Assembly (NCBI RefSeq): GCF_022538185.1
Contig: NZ_JAKYXC010000002.1
Span: 248,001 to 312,000 of the forward strand
Source: Microbacterium sp. CFH 31415
GTDB lineage: Bacteria > Actinomycetota > Actinomycetes > Actinomycetales > Microbacteriaceae
Length of the DNA: 64,000 bases
Direction: 5' to 3'
Shown: positions 27,560-37,055 of the stretch, in pieces
How positions within the stretch are numbered: the first letter of the stretch is position 1
Layout: each line of letters begins with the position of its first letter
Notes under the pieces: generated by a model
What the model was told of the DNA's origin: nothing
Database searches by the model: none
The model's input: only the letters and a program-made list of their open reading frames with translations
Made by a program: the position numbers and the translations under genes

Positions 27560-28354
27560 CTAGTTCGCGGTGCGGATCGTGCCCGCTGCAAGTGCGCGAG
27601 CGGCCTCGCCGAGGCCCTCCAGCCCGCCGTCGCGCAGGGCGCGCACGAGGGCGGTGCCGACGATCGCGCCGTCGGCATAGCCCAGTACGCCGGCAACCTG
27701 CGCCGCATTCGAGATGCCGATGCCGACGCAGGCGTGCTCGGCTCCACGTTCGCGGAGACGACCGACCAGCGTGCGGGCCGCGGCATCCAGTTCCGCCCGC
27801 TCCCCCGTGATGCCCATCGTCGACACCGTGTACACGAAGCCGGTCGAGTTCTCCACGATCAGGTCGAGGCGCTCATCGGTGGAGGTGGGCGCGGCGAGGA
27901 AGACGCGGTCGAGACCGGTGCGCTCGCTCGCGGCGATCCACTCGCTCGCCGCTTCGGGCGTGATGTCGGGCGTGATGAGCCCCGCCCCGCCTGCTGCGCG
28001 CAGCTCATCGGCGTAGCGGTCGACGCCGTACTGCAGCACCGGGTTCCAGTACGTCATGACGAGCACCGGAACATCGACGCGGCGCGTGATCTCGGCGACG
28101 GCGGTGAACGTGTCGCGCAGGCGGAAGCCGCCGGCGAGGGCCGCCTGGGTCGCTTCCTGGATGACGGTGCCGTCCATCACGGGATCGGAGTAGGGCGGGC
28201 CCAGCTCGAGGATGTCGGCCCCGTTCTCGGCCAGGGTGACTGCGGCGTCGATGCTCGTCTGCAGGTCGGGGAAGCCGAGCGGGAGGTAGCCGATGAACGC
28301 TCCGCGCCCGTCGGCGTGGGCTGCGTCGATCGCGGCGGCGACGCGCGAGGTCAC
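27560..28354 (-). CDS. trpA: Tryptophan synthase alpha subunit
   Basis: This 264-aa TIM-barrel subunit cleaves indole-3-glycerol phosphate to indole and glyceraldehyde 3-phosphate. The catalytic Glu and Asp are in [15 protein letters not shown], and [12 protein letters not shown] forms strand 1. The phosphate-binding end has [11 protein letters not shown] and GAIVGTALV. It overlaps the trpB stop by four bases, so the subunits that form the channelled complex are made together. Confidence 0.97.
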   Translation of the reverse strand: MTSRVAAAIDAAHADGRGAFIGYLPLGFPDLQTSIDAAVTLAENGADILELGPPYSDPVMDGTVIQEATQAALAGGFRLRDTFTAVAEITRRVDVPVLVMTYWNPVLQYGVDRYADELRAAGGAGLITPDITPEAASEWIAASERTGLDRVFLAAPTSTDERLDLIVENSTGFVYTVSTMGITGERAELDAAARTLVGRLRERGAEHACVGIGISNAAQVAGVLGYADGAIVGTALVRALRDGGLEGLGEAARALAAGTIRTAN

Positions 28355-29616
28355 AGCTTCTCCCCCTCGCCCTTTGCGGCCTCGTCGTGCGGAGCTGCCG
28401 CCGCGGTCGCGGCATCCGCTCCCTCGTCGTACAGCTCGAAGTAGCGCGCCGCGGTGTCCATGTCTTTGTCGCCGCGGCCGGACAGGCAGACGGCGAGGAT
28501 CGCGTCGGGTCCGAGCTCGCGCCCGATCCGCAGCGCGCCGGCGAGAGCGTGGGCGGACTCGATGGCCGGGATGATGCCCTCCGTCTGCGAGAGGAGACGC
28601 AGCGCCTGCATGGCCTCGTCATCGGTGGCGGGGATGTACTCGGCGCGGCCGATGGAGGCGAGCCACGCGTGCTCGGGGCCGACGCCCGGGTAGTCGAGCC
28701 CCGCAGAGATCGAGTGGGACTCGATGGTCTGGCCGTCGTCGTCCTGCAGCACGAAGGTCTTGGCGCCGTGCAGCACGCCGGGGCGACCCCGCTCGATCGA
28801 GGCGGCGTGGCGCGGAGTGTCGACGCCGTCGCCCGCCGCTTCCACGCCGTAGAGCTTCACACCCTCGTCGTCGAGGAAGGCGTCGAACATGCCGATGGCG
28901 TTCGAGCCGCCGCCGACGCACGCGAGGACGGCGTCGGGAAGGCGCCCGGCCTCGTCGAGGAGCTGCGCGCGCGCCTCTTCGCTGATGACCTTCTGGAAAT
29001 CACGGACCATGGCTGGGAACGGATGCGGGCCGGCCGCCGTGCCGAAGATGTAGTTCGTCGTCTCGACGGTGGCGACCCAGTCGCGGTACGCGTCGTTGAT
29101 CGCGTCTTTGAGGGTGCGGGACCCGGTCGTGACCGGGACGACCTCGGCTCCGAGCAGGCGCATGCGGGCGACGTTGAGCGCCTGGCGCTCGGTGTCGACC
29201 TCGCCCATGTAGATGGTGCACTCGAGGCCGAACAGCGCGGCCGCCGTCGCCGTCGCCACACCGTGCTGACCGGCGCCCGTCTCGGCGATGACGCGCGTCT
29301 TGCCGAGGCGGCGGGTCAGCAGTGCCTGGCCGAGCACGTTGTTGATCTTGTGCGAGCCGGTGTGGTTGAGGTCTTCGCGCTTGAGGAACACGCGCGCACC
29401 GCCGGCGTGCTCGGCGAACCGCGGCACCTCCGTGATCGGCGACGGACGCCCGGCGTACGTGTTCAGCAGCCGCACGAACTCCGCCTGGAAGGCAGGATCG
29501 GCTTTGGCCGCCTCGTACTCGGCAGTGAGCTCGTCGATCGCCGCGATGAGCGACTCGGGCATGTACCGGCCGCCGAAGTCACCGAAGAAGGGTCCGGATG
29601 CCTCGCGAAGACTCAT
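28351..29616 (-). CDS. trpB: Tryptophan synthase beta subunit
   Basis: This 421-aa PLP enzyme joins indole and serine to give tryptophan. The PLP lysine is in [12 protein letters not shown], the catalytic Glu region is [12 protein letters not shown], and the phosphate loop is [13 protein letters not shown]. The final [10 protein letters not shown] is standard. A C-terminal tail of about 20 residues (Ala/Glu-rich) exceeds the core fold. It overlaps trpC and trpA by four bases on each side. Confidence 0.98.
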   Translation of the reverse strand: MSLREASGPFFGDFGGRYMPESLIAAIDELTAEYEAAKADPAFQAEFVRLLNTYAGRPSPITEVPRFAEHAGGARVFLKREDLNHTGSHKINNVLGQALLTRRLGKTRVIAETGAGQHGVATATAAALFGLECTIYMGEVDTERQALNVARMRLLGAEVVPVTTGSRTLKDAINDAYRDWVATVETTNYIFGTAAGPHPFPAMVRDFQKVISEEARAQLLDEAGRLPDAVLACVGGGSNAIGMFDAFLDDEGVKLYGVEAAGDGVDTPRHAASIERGRPGVLHGAKTFVLQDDDGQTIESHSISAGLDYPGVGPEHAWLASIGRAEYIPATDDEAMQALRLLSQTEGIIPAIESAHALAGALRIGRELGPDAILAVCLSGRGDKDMDTAARYFELYDEGADAATAAAAPHDEAAKGEGEKL

Positions 29617-30389
29617 GCGCCGGCCTCCAGGAACGCCTTCAGGGTGGTGATGGGGTCGCTCGTGACGAGCGCCTCGCCGACGAGCACCACGTCGGCCCCC
29701 GCCGCACGGTAGTGCGCGACGTCGGCCGGTGCGAGCACGGCCGACTCCGCGACCTTCACCGCCCCGGCGGGGATGCGGTCGGCCAGGCGGCCGAAGAGAT
29801 CGCGGTCGAGCTCGAACGTCGACAGGTCGCGGGCGTTGACGCCGATGACGCGCGCACCGACGTCGGCGGCGCGGTCGACTTCGTCGGCAGCGTGGGCTTC
29901 GACGAGCGGCGTCATGCCGAGCTCGAGCGTGAGCGCGTGGAGCCGGGCGAGGACGTCCTGCTCGAGCGCGGCGACGATGAGCAGCACGAGGTCGGCGCCC
30001 GACGCGCGGGCCTCCAGCACCTGGTACTCGGTGGCGATGAAGTCCTTGCGCAGCACGGGCAGCTCGACCGCACCCTTGACCGCCTCGAGGTCGGCGAGGC
30101 TGCCCTTGAACCGTCGCCCCTCAGTCAGCACCGAGATCGCGGACGCGCCGCCCTGCTGGTAGAGCTGTGCCTGATGAGCGGGGTCGGGAATGGCGGCGAG
30201 GTCGCCGCGGGACGGGCTCGCGCGCTTGACCTCCGCGATGATCTTCACGCGGTCGGCGGGGGCGAGGGCGGCCAGAGCATCGCGCGCCGACGGCTGCGCG
30301 AGCGCTGCCGCCTCGACCGCGGCAATGGGCCGCGCCGAGGCACGCGCCTCGGCATCCTCCACCGCGCCGGCCGTCAGGTCGGCCAGCAC
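29613..30389 (-). CDS. trpC: Indole-3-glycerol phosphate synthase
   Basis: This 258-aa enzyme converts carboxyphenylamino-deoxyribulose phosphate to indole-3-glycerol phosphate. The signature [15 protein letters not shown] holds a catalytic lysine, and [26 protein letters not shown] and [12 protein letters not shown] follow in the order of the barrel strands. The start is a GTG at 30389, one base after the stop of the HGxxPAAW gene. No trpE, trpG, trpD or trpF is present in the window. Confidence 0.96.
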   Translation of the reverse strand: MLADLTAGAVEDAEARASARPIAAVEAAALAQPSARDALAALAPADRVKIIAEVKRASPSRGDLAAIPDPAHQAQLYQQGGASAISVLTEGRRFKGSLADLEAVKGAVELPVLRKDFIATEYQVLEARASGADLVLLIVAALEQDVLARLHALTLELGMTPLVEAHAADEVDRAADVGARVIGVNARDLSTFELDRDLFGRLADRIPAGAVKVAESAVLAPADVAHYRAAGADVVLVGEALVTSDPITTLKAFLEAGA

Positions 30390-30390
30390 G

Positions 30391-30621
30391 TCAGTGCTCT
30401 TTCGCGGTGTACTTCGGGCCGTTGACGCCGTAGCCGGCCTTGGCCATGATCCAGCCGACGATGAGGCCGACGACCAGAAGCGCAGCCGACGCCCACACGA
30501 GCACGGGCATGTCGAACCAGTAGAAGAGCGTGCCGAGGGTGACCGCCACGAGCATGATCACTACGGCCGTCCAGGCGGCGGGCGAGTGTCCGTGGCCGGG
30601 GTCGCCGATGTGGTTGCTCAT
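30391..30621 (-). CDS. HGxxPAAW-family small membrane protein
   Basis: This 76-aa protein carries the diagnostic HGHSPAAW motif at residues 10-17 and two membrane helices (about 18-38 and 41-61). The family is typical of actinobacterial trp operons, next to trpC, and has no proven function. A strong GGAGGAG site precedes the ATG. A TAGACT box at 30654-30659 could give it and trpCBA a promoter independent of the upstream insertion. Confidence 0.85.
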   Translation of the reverse strand: MSNHIGDPGHGHSPAAWTAVVIMLVAVTLGTLFYWFDMPVLVWASAALLVVGLIVGWIMAKAGYGVNGPKYTAKEH

Positions 30622-30653
30622 GGATCTCCTCCAGTTAGGCGCGGGATGACGTC

Positions 30654-30659
30654 AGTCTA
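30654..30659 (-). promoter_or_regulatory. Candidate -10 box for HGxxPAAW-trpCBA
   Basis: TAGACT on the minus strand lies 33 bases before the HGxxPAAW start, just past the retained 32-bp repeat. No -35 consensus is seen. If active it would let trpCBA be transcribed despite the inserted cutinase gene. Confidence 0.3.
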
Positions 30660-30663
30660 GCGG

Positions 30664-30695
30664 TCAGGCGGTCGGATCCTCGCCACGTGACAGGT
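30664..30695. repeat. 32-bp direct repeat, copy 1 (distal end of insertion)
   Basis: It is identical over all 32 bases to 34552-34583. It duplicates the last nine sense codons and stop of the Trp membrane protein gene. Flanking bases differ at both ends, so the repeat is exactly bounded. Confidence 0.95.
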
Positions 30696-30708
30696 TGGGG
30701 GTTCGTGA

Positions 30709-33700
30709 CTAATCGACATAGATACGGGTCGTTGATGCTGCCTCCGTCACGAAGCTAAGCCATGAGCTTGACGTCGGGTACTCACTGTGCACGTTGATGT
30801 CTGGGAAGCCTCGCCCTCCGATTGCGCATACAGGATCGGAGGAATTACAGATAGTCACGACTCGGGACAACAGCGCGACGGGTATGTCCACGGGGGTGAT
30901 CAGGTCGGTACTGCTGATGTTGCTCGCCTGGAACTCCCGAACATCCGGATAAATCGATCCGGCAAGCCAGTTGCTGAACTTAGCGGCGGGAACACCGACG
31001 ACTTGGGCGTTCGCGACGCCCCACGTATCCGACGTTGCCGTGCCCATATTGAGCTCGGCCCCGAGCTGCGATCGTTGCGGGTCTGCGATGAGGAGGACGG
31101 AGGCTAGGTTGTTGACGGGCAGCCTTCCCGTCTTCTGCATATACGCAATGGTTGAATGGATCACCCACGCACCCTGTGAGTATCCGACAAGAACAATCCT
31201 CTCGCCGGAGCTCCCGCACCGCTCGATCTCGGTCTTGATCGCCGACATCAGCTCGACAGCGCCGTACCACGCCCCGCTCGTGTATGTCAGGAGCCCGGGA
31301 GCATCCGAGGCAGAGAGCGGTACTGCGTACGCGGGGTACTCCAGGCCCAGAGTCCGACTCGAGACCGGTGTTCCGACCATCTTGGCGAGTTCCGTGACGA
31401 AGGCGTCGTAGAACCGGTTCACCATATTTCCCATGCGGCGGTTGGTCGTCGTCGCTTCCTCTCCAGAGCCACGCACACCGATGACGAGCAGATCTCTGCA
31501 TGACGAGGCCGGGTAGTAGACGGGCTGCGGTGCCGGCGGCGGCTCGACCCAGCCGACCCACGGGAAGACGTCGACGCCTGGCCCCGCCGCGCGCGGCCGA
31601 CCGTCGACACCGTTGCCAGGAGGCTGCCCGTCGCCCCAGTCGACATCTGAGGCATCGAGGTACGTAAGGCTGGTCGAGAAGATCCCGTACTCGCAATCGC
31701 GAACAATGCCGTGGAAGTAGCTGGCGCTGTCAGCTCCACTGACTTCCAAGCATGTCTGTCCCACCCGCGTGATCGAGGAGGAGTTCAGTGCCAGCGCAGA
31801 AGTCTTCGACATCGAGATGCCGGTACTTGCGAAGCGAACGTCGAGCGCAGTCCCCCGAAGTGCTCCGCCAGCCTGAACGGTGATGCCGCCCCAGTTGCCG
31901 GCCTGCGGGGTGGTGTCATCCGCGTCACCATTGGTGTCACCACCCACGGTGTCGTCATAAAGCGACGTCAGAATCGCCGGATTCCCCACCGTCCCCTCCA
32001 CCACAAGCGAACCACTCACGCTGAGGAACGACTTGTCTGCGTAGTAGTCGTATCTGACCGCGTTGGCGGGGGCGAATTTGAGCAGCGCACCCGCGGGCAC
32101 TGTGAGCGTGACGCCAGCGGCTACGGTGAGCCCGTAATAGTTGCTGCCGCGGAAGTTGCCGTCGGCGATCACGAGCTGCGGTCCGCTCGTGGGGATGGTC
32201 CAGTCCTCGACCAGCGTTCCCCGAACGGCGAGCACGTTCATCTTGTTTCCGGTGACGATGTTGCCGACGAGATTCGACGGCCGCAGTCCACGGGAAGCGA
32301 TCTCGATCGGATAGCCCGACGAGTTTCCACTCACCGTGTTCCCGGTGACCACCAACGGCACAGCCCCGGCCGAGGTGTTGTCATCGGTCACCGACAGACC
32401 ACCACCACTGATCGCGTTCCCCGTGATCTCGATCTTCCGACCTGCATACGTCGAACCCGACGAACGACTCGTACTGACACTGCCATCGATCTGCGAATCC
32501 CGAACCATGAACAACGCACCATCCCCGGTGACTCCACTACCGGAATACCGAACCCGCGCATGCGTCACAGACACCGACCCACTCGACCCGCTCTCCAACG
32601 TGATGCCGCCCCAGTTGCCGGCCTGCGGGGTGGTGTCATCCGCGTCACCATTGGTGTCACCACCCACGGTGTCGTCATAAAGCGACGTCAGAATCGCCGG
32701 ATTCCCCACCGTCCCCTCCACCACAAGCGAACCACTCACGTACAGGTCGGCGCCGGCGCCCGGAGCGAACTTCACGACGGCGCCGCCAGGAATGGTGAGC
32801 GTCTGCCCCTGCGGAACGCGAAGGGCTCCTGAAACGACGTAGATCGCCTCATCCGCCGGCAGCAGCGTCATATCCTCGGCGATCGGCCCACCGAGAGGAA
32901 TGGTCACCCGACCCGTCGCCGCCACCGTGAGTCCCGAGGAGGTGCGCGTTGTAGTCGTGTATCCGATTCGTGCACCCGTCACGCTCACCGAGAGTTCGGT
33001 GCCCGCGTCCGAGGGGGCGACGACATGCGAACTCTCGGTCTCTCCCGGGATCGCGGCGCCGTCGCGCTTCCACTGGTAGCTCAGCGTCGCTGTGGGCGAC
33101 CACGTCCCAGGACTCGCCATCAGCGTCTGACCGACAGCTGCAGTACCGGTGATCGTCGGCGTCGGCGCCGCCGTGAACGGCACCGTCGGGATGGTCTTGC
33201 TGGCGCTCGTCCTGCTGGTTGTTGTGTATCCCGTCCTGGAGCCGGTCGCGGTGACGGTGAGGGTCGAGCCGCCGTCGTCCGCGATGACTACGTATGTCTT
33301 CGCAGTGGCGCCGGTGATGGCCGTGCCATTCCGCTGCCACTGATAGGTGAAAGTTGCCGTCGGCGACCACGTGCCGGGATTCGCGGTGAGCGTCTGGCCT
33401 ACCGCAGCCGTGCCCGTGATCGTCGGCGCGGGCGCCGTTGTGAACGCGATCGTCGGGATTGTCTTCGCCGCACTCGTCTTCGTCGTCGTCGTGTAGCCGG
33501 CACGCTTGCCGGTCACCGTAATTGTCAGGCTCGTGCCACGGTCGGACGCCGCCACGAGATACGTCTTCGCGATCGCGCCGCTGATAGCTGTTCCATTGCG
33601 CTTCCATTGGTAGGTCAGGGTCGCCGCCGGCGACCACGTCCCGGGATTCGCGGTGAGCGTCCGGCTTACAGCAGCTGTCCCCGAGATCGTCGGCGTCGGT

Positions 33701-34362
33701 GCCGTCGTGAAAGCGGTCGTCGGGATGGTCGTTGCGGCGCTCGTCTTTGAGGTCGTCGTGTAGCCGGCACGCTTTCCGGTCACCGTGACCGTGATCTTCG
33801 TTCCGCGGTCGGCGGCGACCACGCCGTAGGTCTTCGTGGTTGCACCCGCGAGGGCGGTGCCGTTGCGCTTCCACTGATAGGTCAAGGTCGCCGTCGGCGA
33901 CCACGTCCCCGGCGTCGCGGTCAGCGTCTGTCCCACGGCAGCCGTGCCCGAGATCGTCGGTGCCGGAGCCGTCGTGAATGCGATCGTCGGGATCGCCTTC
34001 GCTGCACTCGTCTTAGAAGTCGTCGTGTAGCCCGCACGCTTCCCCGTCACCGTGACCGTGATCTTCGTTCCGCGGTCGGCTGCAGTCACCAGATAGGTCT
34101 TAGCAGTCGCTCCGCTGATCGCCGTGGCGTTGCGCTTCCACTGGTAGCTCAAGGTCGCCGTCGGCAACCACGTCCCAGAATTCGCCGTCAACTTGGACCC
34201 CGCTGCCGCCGTCCCCGAGATCGTCGGCGTCGGTGCCGTCTTGAACGCCGTGGCGGCGTGGACTGGACCCGCTGTCCCCAGCGCGAGCACGATTACGACG
34301 ACGACAGTGAGGAAAGTGCGACCAACGGCCCCGCCAGTACGAGACGCCCGACCGACCGACAT
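30709..34362 (-). CDS. Secreted Ig-like repeat / beta-helix / cutinase protein
   Basis: This is about 1217 aa from ATG 34362. Residues 1-37 form a signal peptide ending VHA. Residues 39-481 are five 89-residue Ig-like repeats (PTISGTAAVGQTLTANPGTW, YQWKRNGTAISGAT). Residues 482-930 are a parallel beta-helix-like region with a duplicated LVVEGTVGNPAILTSLYDD block. Residues from about 951 form a cutinase-like serine esterase: GYSQGAW with Ser1062, SDPVC with Asp1176, NVHSEY with His1192, and four cysteines placed for two disulfides. It probably hydrolyses cutin, polyester or lipid esters outside the cell. G+C is visibly lower than in neighbours (29 of 60 bases at 31141-31200). It lies in a segment bounded by direct repeats. 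The start is uncertain; a GTG at 34449 is possible. Confidence 0.85.
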   Translation of the reverse strand: MSVGRASRTGGAVGRTFLTVVVVIVLALGTAGPVHAATAFKTAPTPTISGTAAAGSKLTANSGTWLPTATLSYQWKRNATAISGATAKTYLVTAADRGTKITVTVTGKRAGYTTTSKTSAAKAIPTIAFTTAPAPTISGTAAVGQTLTATPGTWSPTATLTYQWKRNGTALAGATTKTYGVVAADRGTKITVTVTGKRAGYTTTSKTSAATTIPTTAFTTAPTPTISGTAAVSRTLTANPGTWSPAATLTYQWKRNGTAISGAIAKTYLVAASDRGTSLTITVTGKRAGYTTTTKTSAAKTIPTIAFTTAPAPTITGTAAVGQTLTANPGTWSPTATFTYQWQRNGTAITGATAKTYVVIADDGGSTLTVTATGSRTGYTTTSRTSASKTIPTVPFTAAPTPTITGTAAVGQTLMASPGTWSPTATLSYQWKRDGAAIPGETESSHVVAPSDAGTELSVSVTGARIGYTTTTRTSSGLTVAATGRVTIPLGGPIAEDMTLLPADEAIYVVSGALRVPQGQTLTIPGGAVVKFAPGAGADLYVSGSLVVEGTVGNPAILTSLYDDTVGGDTNGDADDTTPQAGNWGGITLESGSSGSVSVTHARVRYSGSGVTGDGALFMVRDSQIDGSVSTSRSSGSTYAGRKIEITGNAISGGGLSVTDDNTSAGAVPLVVTGNTVSGNSSGYPIEIASRGLRPSNLVGNIVTGNKMNVLAVRGTLVEDWTIPTSGPQLVIADGNFRGSNYYGLTVAAGVTLTVPAGALLKFAPANAVRYDYYADKSFLSVSGSLVVEGTVGNPAILTSLYDDTVGGDTNGDADDTTPQAGNWGGITVQAGGALRGTALDVRFASTGISMSKTSALALNSSSITRVGQTCLEVSGADSASYFHGIVRDCEYGIFSTSLTYLDASDVDWGDGQPPGNGVDGRPRAAGPGVDVFPWVGWVEPPPAPQPVYYPASSCRDLLVIGVRGSGEEATTTNRRMGNMVNRFYDAFVTELAKMVGTPVSSRTLGLEYPAYAVPLSASDAPGLLTYTSGAWYGAVELMSAIKTEIERCGSSGERIVLVGYSQGAWVIHSTIAYMQKTGRLPVNNLASVLLIADPQRSQLGAELNMGTATSDTWGVANAQVVGVPAAKFSNWLAGSIYPDVREFQASNISSTDLITPVDIPVALLSRVVTICNSSDPVCAIGGRGFPDINVHSEYPTSSSWLSFVTEAASTTRIYVD
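31880..32020. repeat. 141-bp internal direct repeat, copy A
   Basis: It is base-for-base identical to 32600-32740, exactly 720 bases away, inside the cutinase gene. Identity at every synonymous position points to a recent duplication or ongoing gene conversion. Confidence 0.95.
32600..32740. repeat. 141-bp internal direct repeat, copy B
   Basis: This is the partner of 31880-32020. Both copies encode the same stretch of the beta-helix region (LVVEGTVGNPAILTSL and the following Asp/Gly-rich turn DDTVGGDTNGDADDT). Confidence 0.95.
32920..34248. repeat. Five 267-bp repeats encoding Ig-like domains
   Basis: The period is 89 codons, starting at each (A/P)F(T/K)(T/A)AP motif. The units have diverged (repeat 5 most), so they are older than the 141-bp repeats. 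They form a stalk-like region between signal peptide and beta-helix. Confidence 0.85.
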
Positions 34363-34491
34363 CGACGCAGGTTGACGCACCGCAAGCACCGTATAGACCC
34401 CCAGGGACGAGTGCGGCAGCAGCCCCTTGTGGGCTTCCCCAAACCGCACATCTCATCTCGTGCCCGGAGACGCTTCTGGGCGCGTGGCGCC

Positions 34492-34521
34492 ACACTAGCG
34501 ACGAAATGGACCGGCGTGCAA
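34492..34521 (-). promoter_or_regulatory. Candidate promoter of the cutinase gene
   Basis: On the minus strand TTGCAC (34516-34521) and TAGTGT (34492-34497) are 18 bases apart inside the inserted segment. The -35 match is partial. The insertion may therefore carry its own promoter. Confidence 0.3.
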
Positions 34522-34551
34522 CATCCGCGCCACAGCAGTGTTGACGACGTA

Positions 34552-34583
34552 TCAGGCGGTCGGATCCTCGCCACGTGACAGGT
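34552..34583. repeat. 32-bp direct repeat, copy 2 (inside Trp membrane protein gene)
   Basis: This copy is the functional 3' end of the Trp membrane protein gene, including its TGA. See copy 1 at 30664-30695. The interval plus one repeat is 3888 bases. Confidence 0.95.
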
Positions 34584-35193
34584 CGTCCCACGAGTCGATC
34601 GCGTCGTGCGGGCGCGATCCTGGGGGTCCTGCGGTGGTTGAGGCTTCGTCGGTGCGGTAGCGGCGGCCGCTGCTCCGCCACCGGTGCGCGGTGGCCAGCG
34701 TGAACACTCCGGCGGCGATCAGCAGGATCCAGACCACGAGCGTCACGATCGGCCAGGCCGTCGACGTGATCGAGTCGAGCAGCCCCGCGACGGCGGACTC
34801 CCCCGTGATTCCGGTCGCCTCGGTGACGGTCGAGGAGACGGCTGAGACCGGATGCGTGAGCGCGACCTGAGCGGTCGCCCACGTCAGCAGGACGGCGATG
34901 CCGACGGTGAGCGCCCCGAACGCGTAGCGCAGGACGGATCCGACGATCGACAGCGCACCGCCGAGGGCGAGCACCGCGAGGCTGAGCGGGGCGAGGACGG
35001 GGATGGCCGAGGCGCCGGGAACCTCGAGCGTGCGGCCTGCGCTGTCGCCGAGGACCACGACCAGCCACGTCTGCGTCGACGAGATGACGCCGATCGCGCC
35101 GCACAGGAGGATCGCCACGACGGCGGCGAGGCGGGCGCGACGGGTCACCCCTTCACTGTAACCGGGAGACGCTGGCGCGGCGGAGCCGCTCAT
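34552..35193 (-). CDS. Trp biosynthesis-associated membrane protein
   Basis: This 213-aa protein of the Trp_oprn_chp family has four membrane helices: near the N terminus (VVAILLCGAIGVISSTQTW), then PVLAPLSLAVLALGGAL, FGALTVGIAVLLTWATA and WPIVTLVVWILLIAAG, with a charged C-terminal tail. In Mycobacterium the orthologue (Rv1610) sits between trpE and trpC. ATG 35193 overlaps the upstream gene by four bases; a GTG at 35148 would remove 15 residues and is nearer the usual family start. Its last codons are duplicated beyond the cutinase gene. Confidence 0.85.
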   Translation of the reverse strand: MSGSAAPASPGYSEGVTRRARLAAVVAILLCGAIGVISSTQTWLVVVLGDSAGRTLEVPGASAIPVLAPLSLAVLALGGALSIVGSVLRYAFGALTVGIAVLLTWATAQVALTHPVSAVSSTVTEATGITGESAVAGLLDSITSTAWPIVTLVVWILLIAAGVFTLATAHRWRSSGRRYRTDEASTTAGPPGSRPHDAIDSWDDLSRGEDPTA

Positions 35194-37055
35194 CGTGCGG
35201 GAAGGCAGCACGTCGCGCCGCCGTTGGCGGTGAGGACGCGACGGCCGGCGACGTCGGCCCAGAAGCCCCAGTAGTCCGCCCCGGAGCTGCGCGCCGTGTA
35301 GTCGCCGAAACGCATGCCCTCGACGGACACCGGGATGCCGGCACGCCGGATCACGAGGTGGACGTGGTCGAAGTTGGCGCCGCCCCCGCACGGGACCGTG
35401 CGGCCGACGTCGCCGAGGTACGTCCCGGCTTTCACCTGCGTGCCGACCAGCTGATCCTGGTAGTTCACGAGGTGGTAGTACGTCGACTGCCACCCGCCGG
35501 CGTGGTTGATCCCGAGGTACGAGCCGGAGCCGCACTGCACCCGGTACACGGTGCCGTCGGCGATTGCGAGCACCCGGCGGTCGCCGCCCGCCCGCGGTCC
35601 GAAGTCGATCGACCCTCGGGCTCCGGCGGTGCCGCCGGAGTTCGCATGCGGCCCGCCCGCCGCCCAGCTCTGGCCGGCCGCGTACGGCAGCCGCCACTTG
35701 GGCGCGGTGGCGCTCGACATGCTCGACCAGGAGATCTGGCCCGCCGCAGTGCGCAGCATGAGGTCTCCGTCGTTCTGCACGACAAGCTCGCTTGCGAGAG
35801 TGCCGGCAGTGCTCCACTCCCAGATCAGGCGACCGTCGACGCTGTAGAGCATCGCGTTGCCATCGGAGCGCAGCCGCAGCCCGCGTGGCGCCGCGTCGGT
35901 GGTGCCCGACGACCAGAGCACAGTCGACCCGCGCGACACCGAGAAGGATCCGGTCGCCGAGACGCACAGCGAGACCGTGCGGTCGGGCGACGGGAGACAG
36001 GTGCCTGCCCGCACCTCCGTCGACGCGGTGAGGCGTGACCCGGTCGCCGTCGCAAGATCCGTTCCGACGATGCTGAGGCGCGTGGCCGTCGTCGTGGAGA
36101 CGACGCCCGTGCCGCCGACGACGACGACCTTCGCCGGCTTCAGCCGGATCAGCTCGCGGGCGACGGGGAGCGGTATCGAGGAGGTCGTCGTGAGCAGCAG
36201 CGGGGCACCGCGCGCCGCGGCTGCGGCGGACAGCGCGTCGGGGAAATCCATTCCGTTCGCGACGTAGGCGACGGGCACGCCTGGGGCGAAGGCGGATGCG
36301 CTGATGTCGGCCGACGTGGCGAAGCGGTCCGCGCCCGATCGACGCGTCGGGGTGATGCCCGTAGCCGTGCGGATCTGCGTGGCGACGGCAGCCGACACGG
36401 CGCCGGCGCCGCCGACGATGACGATCGATGCCGGCTTGAGCCGAACGAGCTCGTCGCGCACCGAGGTCGGCAGCACACCGGACTGGGTCAGAAGGATCGG
36501 ACCGCGCTGCCCACCGGCGACCGAACCGGCCGACAGTGCGTCGGGGAACGCCTCCCCGCTGCCCACGTACGCGATCGACGCACCGCTAGGGAAGGTCTTC
36601 GCACTGATGGCCGCGGAGGTCGCATACCGGTCGATACCCTGCAGGCGCGTCACCTTGCCCGTCGTCAGGCGCGCGAGCGCTGCGGCCACGGCGGGCGAGA
36701 CCGCCCCTTCGCCGCCGAGAACGATGATCTCGGCCGGACGCAGGCGGGTGAGCTCGGTGGCGATCACGGGCGGCAGCCAGTCCGGGTGGGTCAGCAGCAC
36801 GGGCGAGGAGCGCGTGCCCGCTGCCGCCGCGCCCGACAGGGCGTCGGGGAAGCTGTTGCCCGCGGCGACGTAGGCCGCGGCGACCCCGGGTGCGAAGGTC
36901 GCGGCGCTGATGCGCGCCGACGTCGCGTCGCGGTCGTCACCGGCCACGCGCTCGACGCCGGGGACGGCGGCGACGGCTTTGCCGGGGAAGACGAGTGTCG
37001 CGGCGACCACGAGGGTGCCCAGGAGGAGGACCGTCACGCGCCGCCAGAGCCTCAT
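35190..37055 (-). CDS. Secreted CWB2 / bulb-lectin / M23 peptidase protein
   Basis: This is a 621-aa exported protein. Residues 1-31 form a signal peptide. Three cell-wall-binding type 2 repeats span about 33-330, each with a FPDALS core and VGG(x)GAVS. A bulb-type lectin-like region spans about 352-446. Residues 455-600 form an M23 (LasA/lysostaphin-like) endopeptidase with ligands His470, Asp484 and His566 and catalytic His528 and His564, so all active-site residues are present. It probably cuts peptidoglycan cross-bridges or binds the envelope. It overlaps hisI and the Trp membrane gene by four bases each (ATGA), in the slot where trpE is usual. Confidence 0.87.
   Translation of the reverse strand: MRLWRRVTVLLLGTLVVAATLVFPGKAVAAVPGVERVAGDDRDATSARISAATFAPGVAAAYVAAGNSFPDALSGAAAAGTRSSPVLLTHPDWLPPVIATELTRLRPAEIIVLGGEGAVSPAVAAALARLTTGKVTRLQGIDRYATSAAISAKTFPSGASIAYVGSGEAFPDALSAGSVAGGQRGPILLTQSGVLPTSVRDELVRLKPASIVIVGGAGAVSAAVATQIRTATGITPTRRSGADRFATSADISASAFAPGVPVAYVANGMDFPDALSAAAAARGAPLLLTTTSSIPLPVARELIRLKPAKVVVVGGTGVVSTTTATRLSIVGTDLATATGSRLTASTEVRAGTCLPSPDRTVSLCVSATGSFSVSRGSTVLWSSGTTDAAPRGLRLRSDGNAMLYSVDGRLIWEWSTAGTLASELVVQNDGDLMLRTAAGQISWSSMSSATAPKWRLPYAAGQSWAAGGPHANSGGTAGARGSIDFGPRAGGDRRVLAIADGTVYRVQCGSGSYLGINHAGGWQSTYYHLVNYQDQLVGTQVKAGTYLGDVGRTVPCGGGANFDHVHLVIRRAGIPVSVEGMRFGDYTARSSGADYWGFWADVAGRRVLTANGGATCCLPAR

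Noticed and set aside
30664..34583. The 32-bp repeats as a CRISPR or as IS ends
   Set aside because: There are only two copies 3.9 kb apart, no spacers, no cas genes, no transposase and no terminal inverted repeats.
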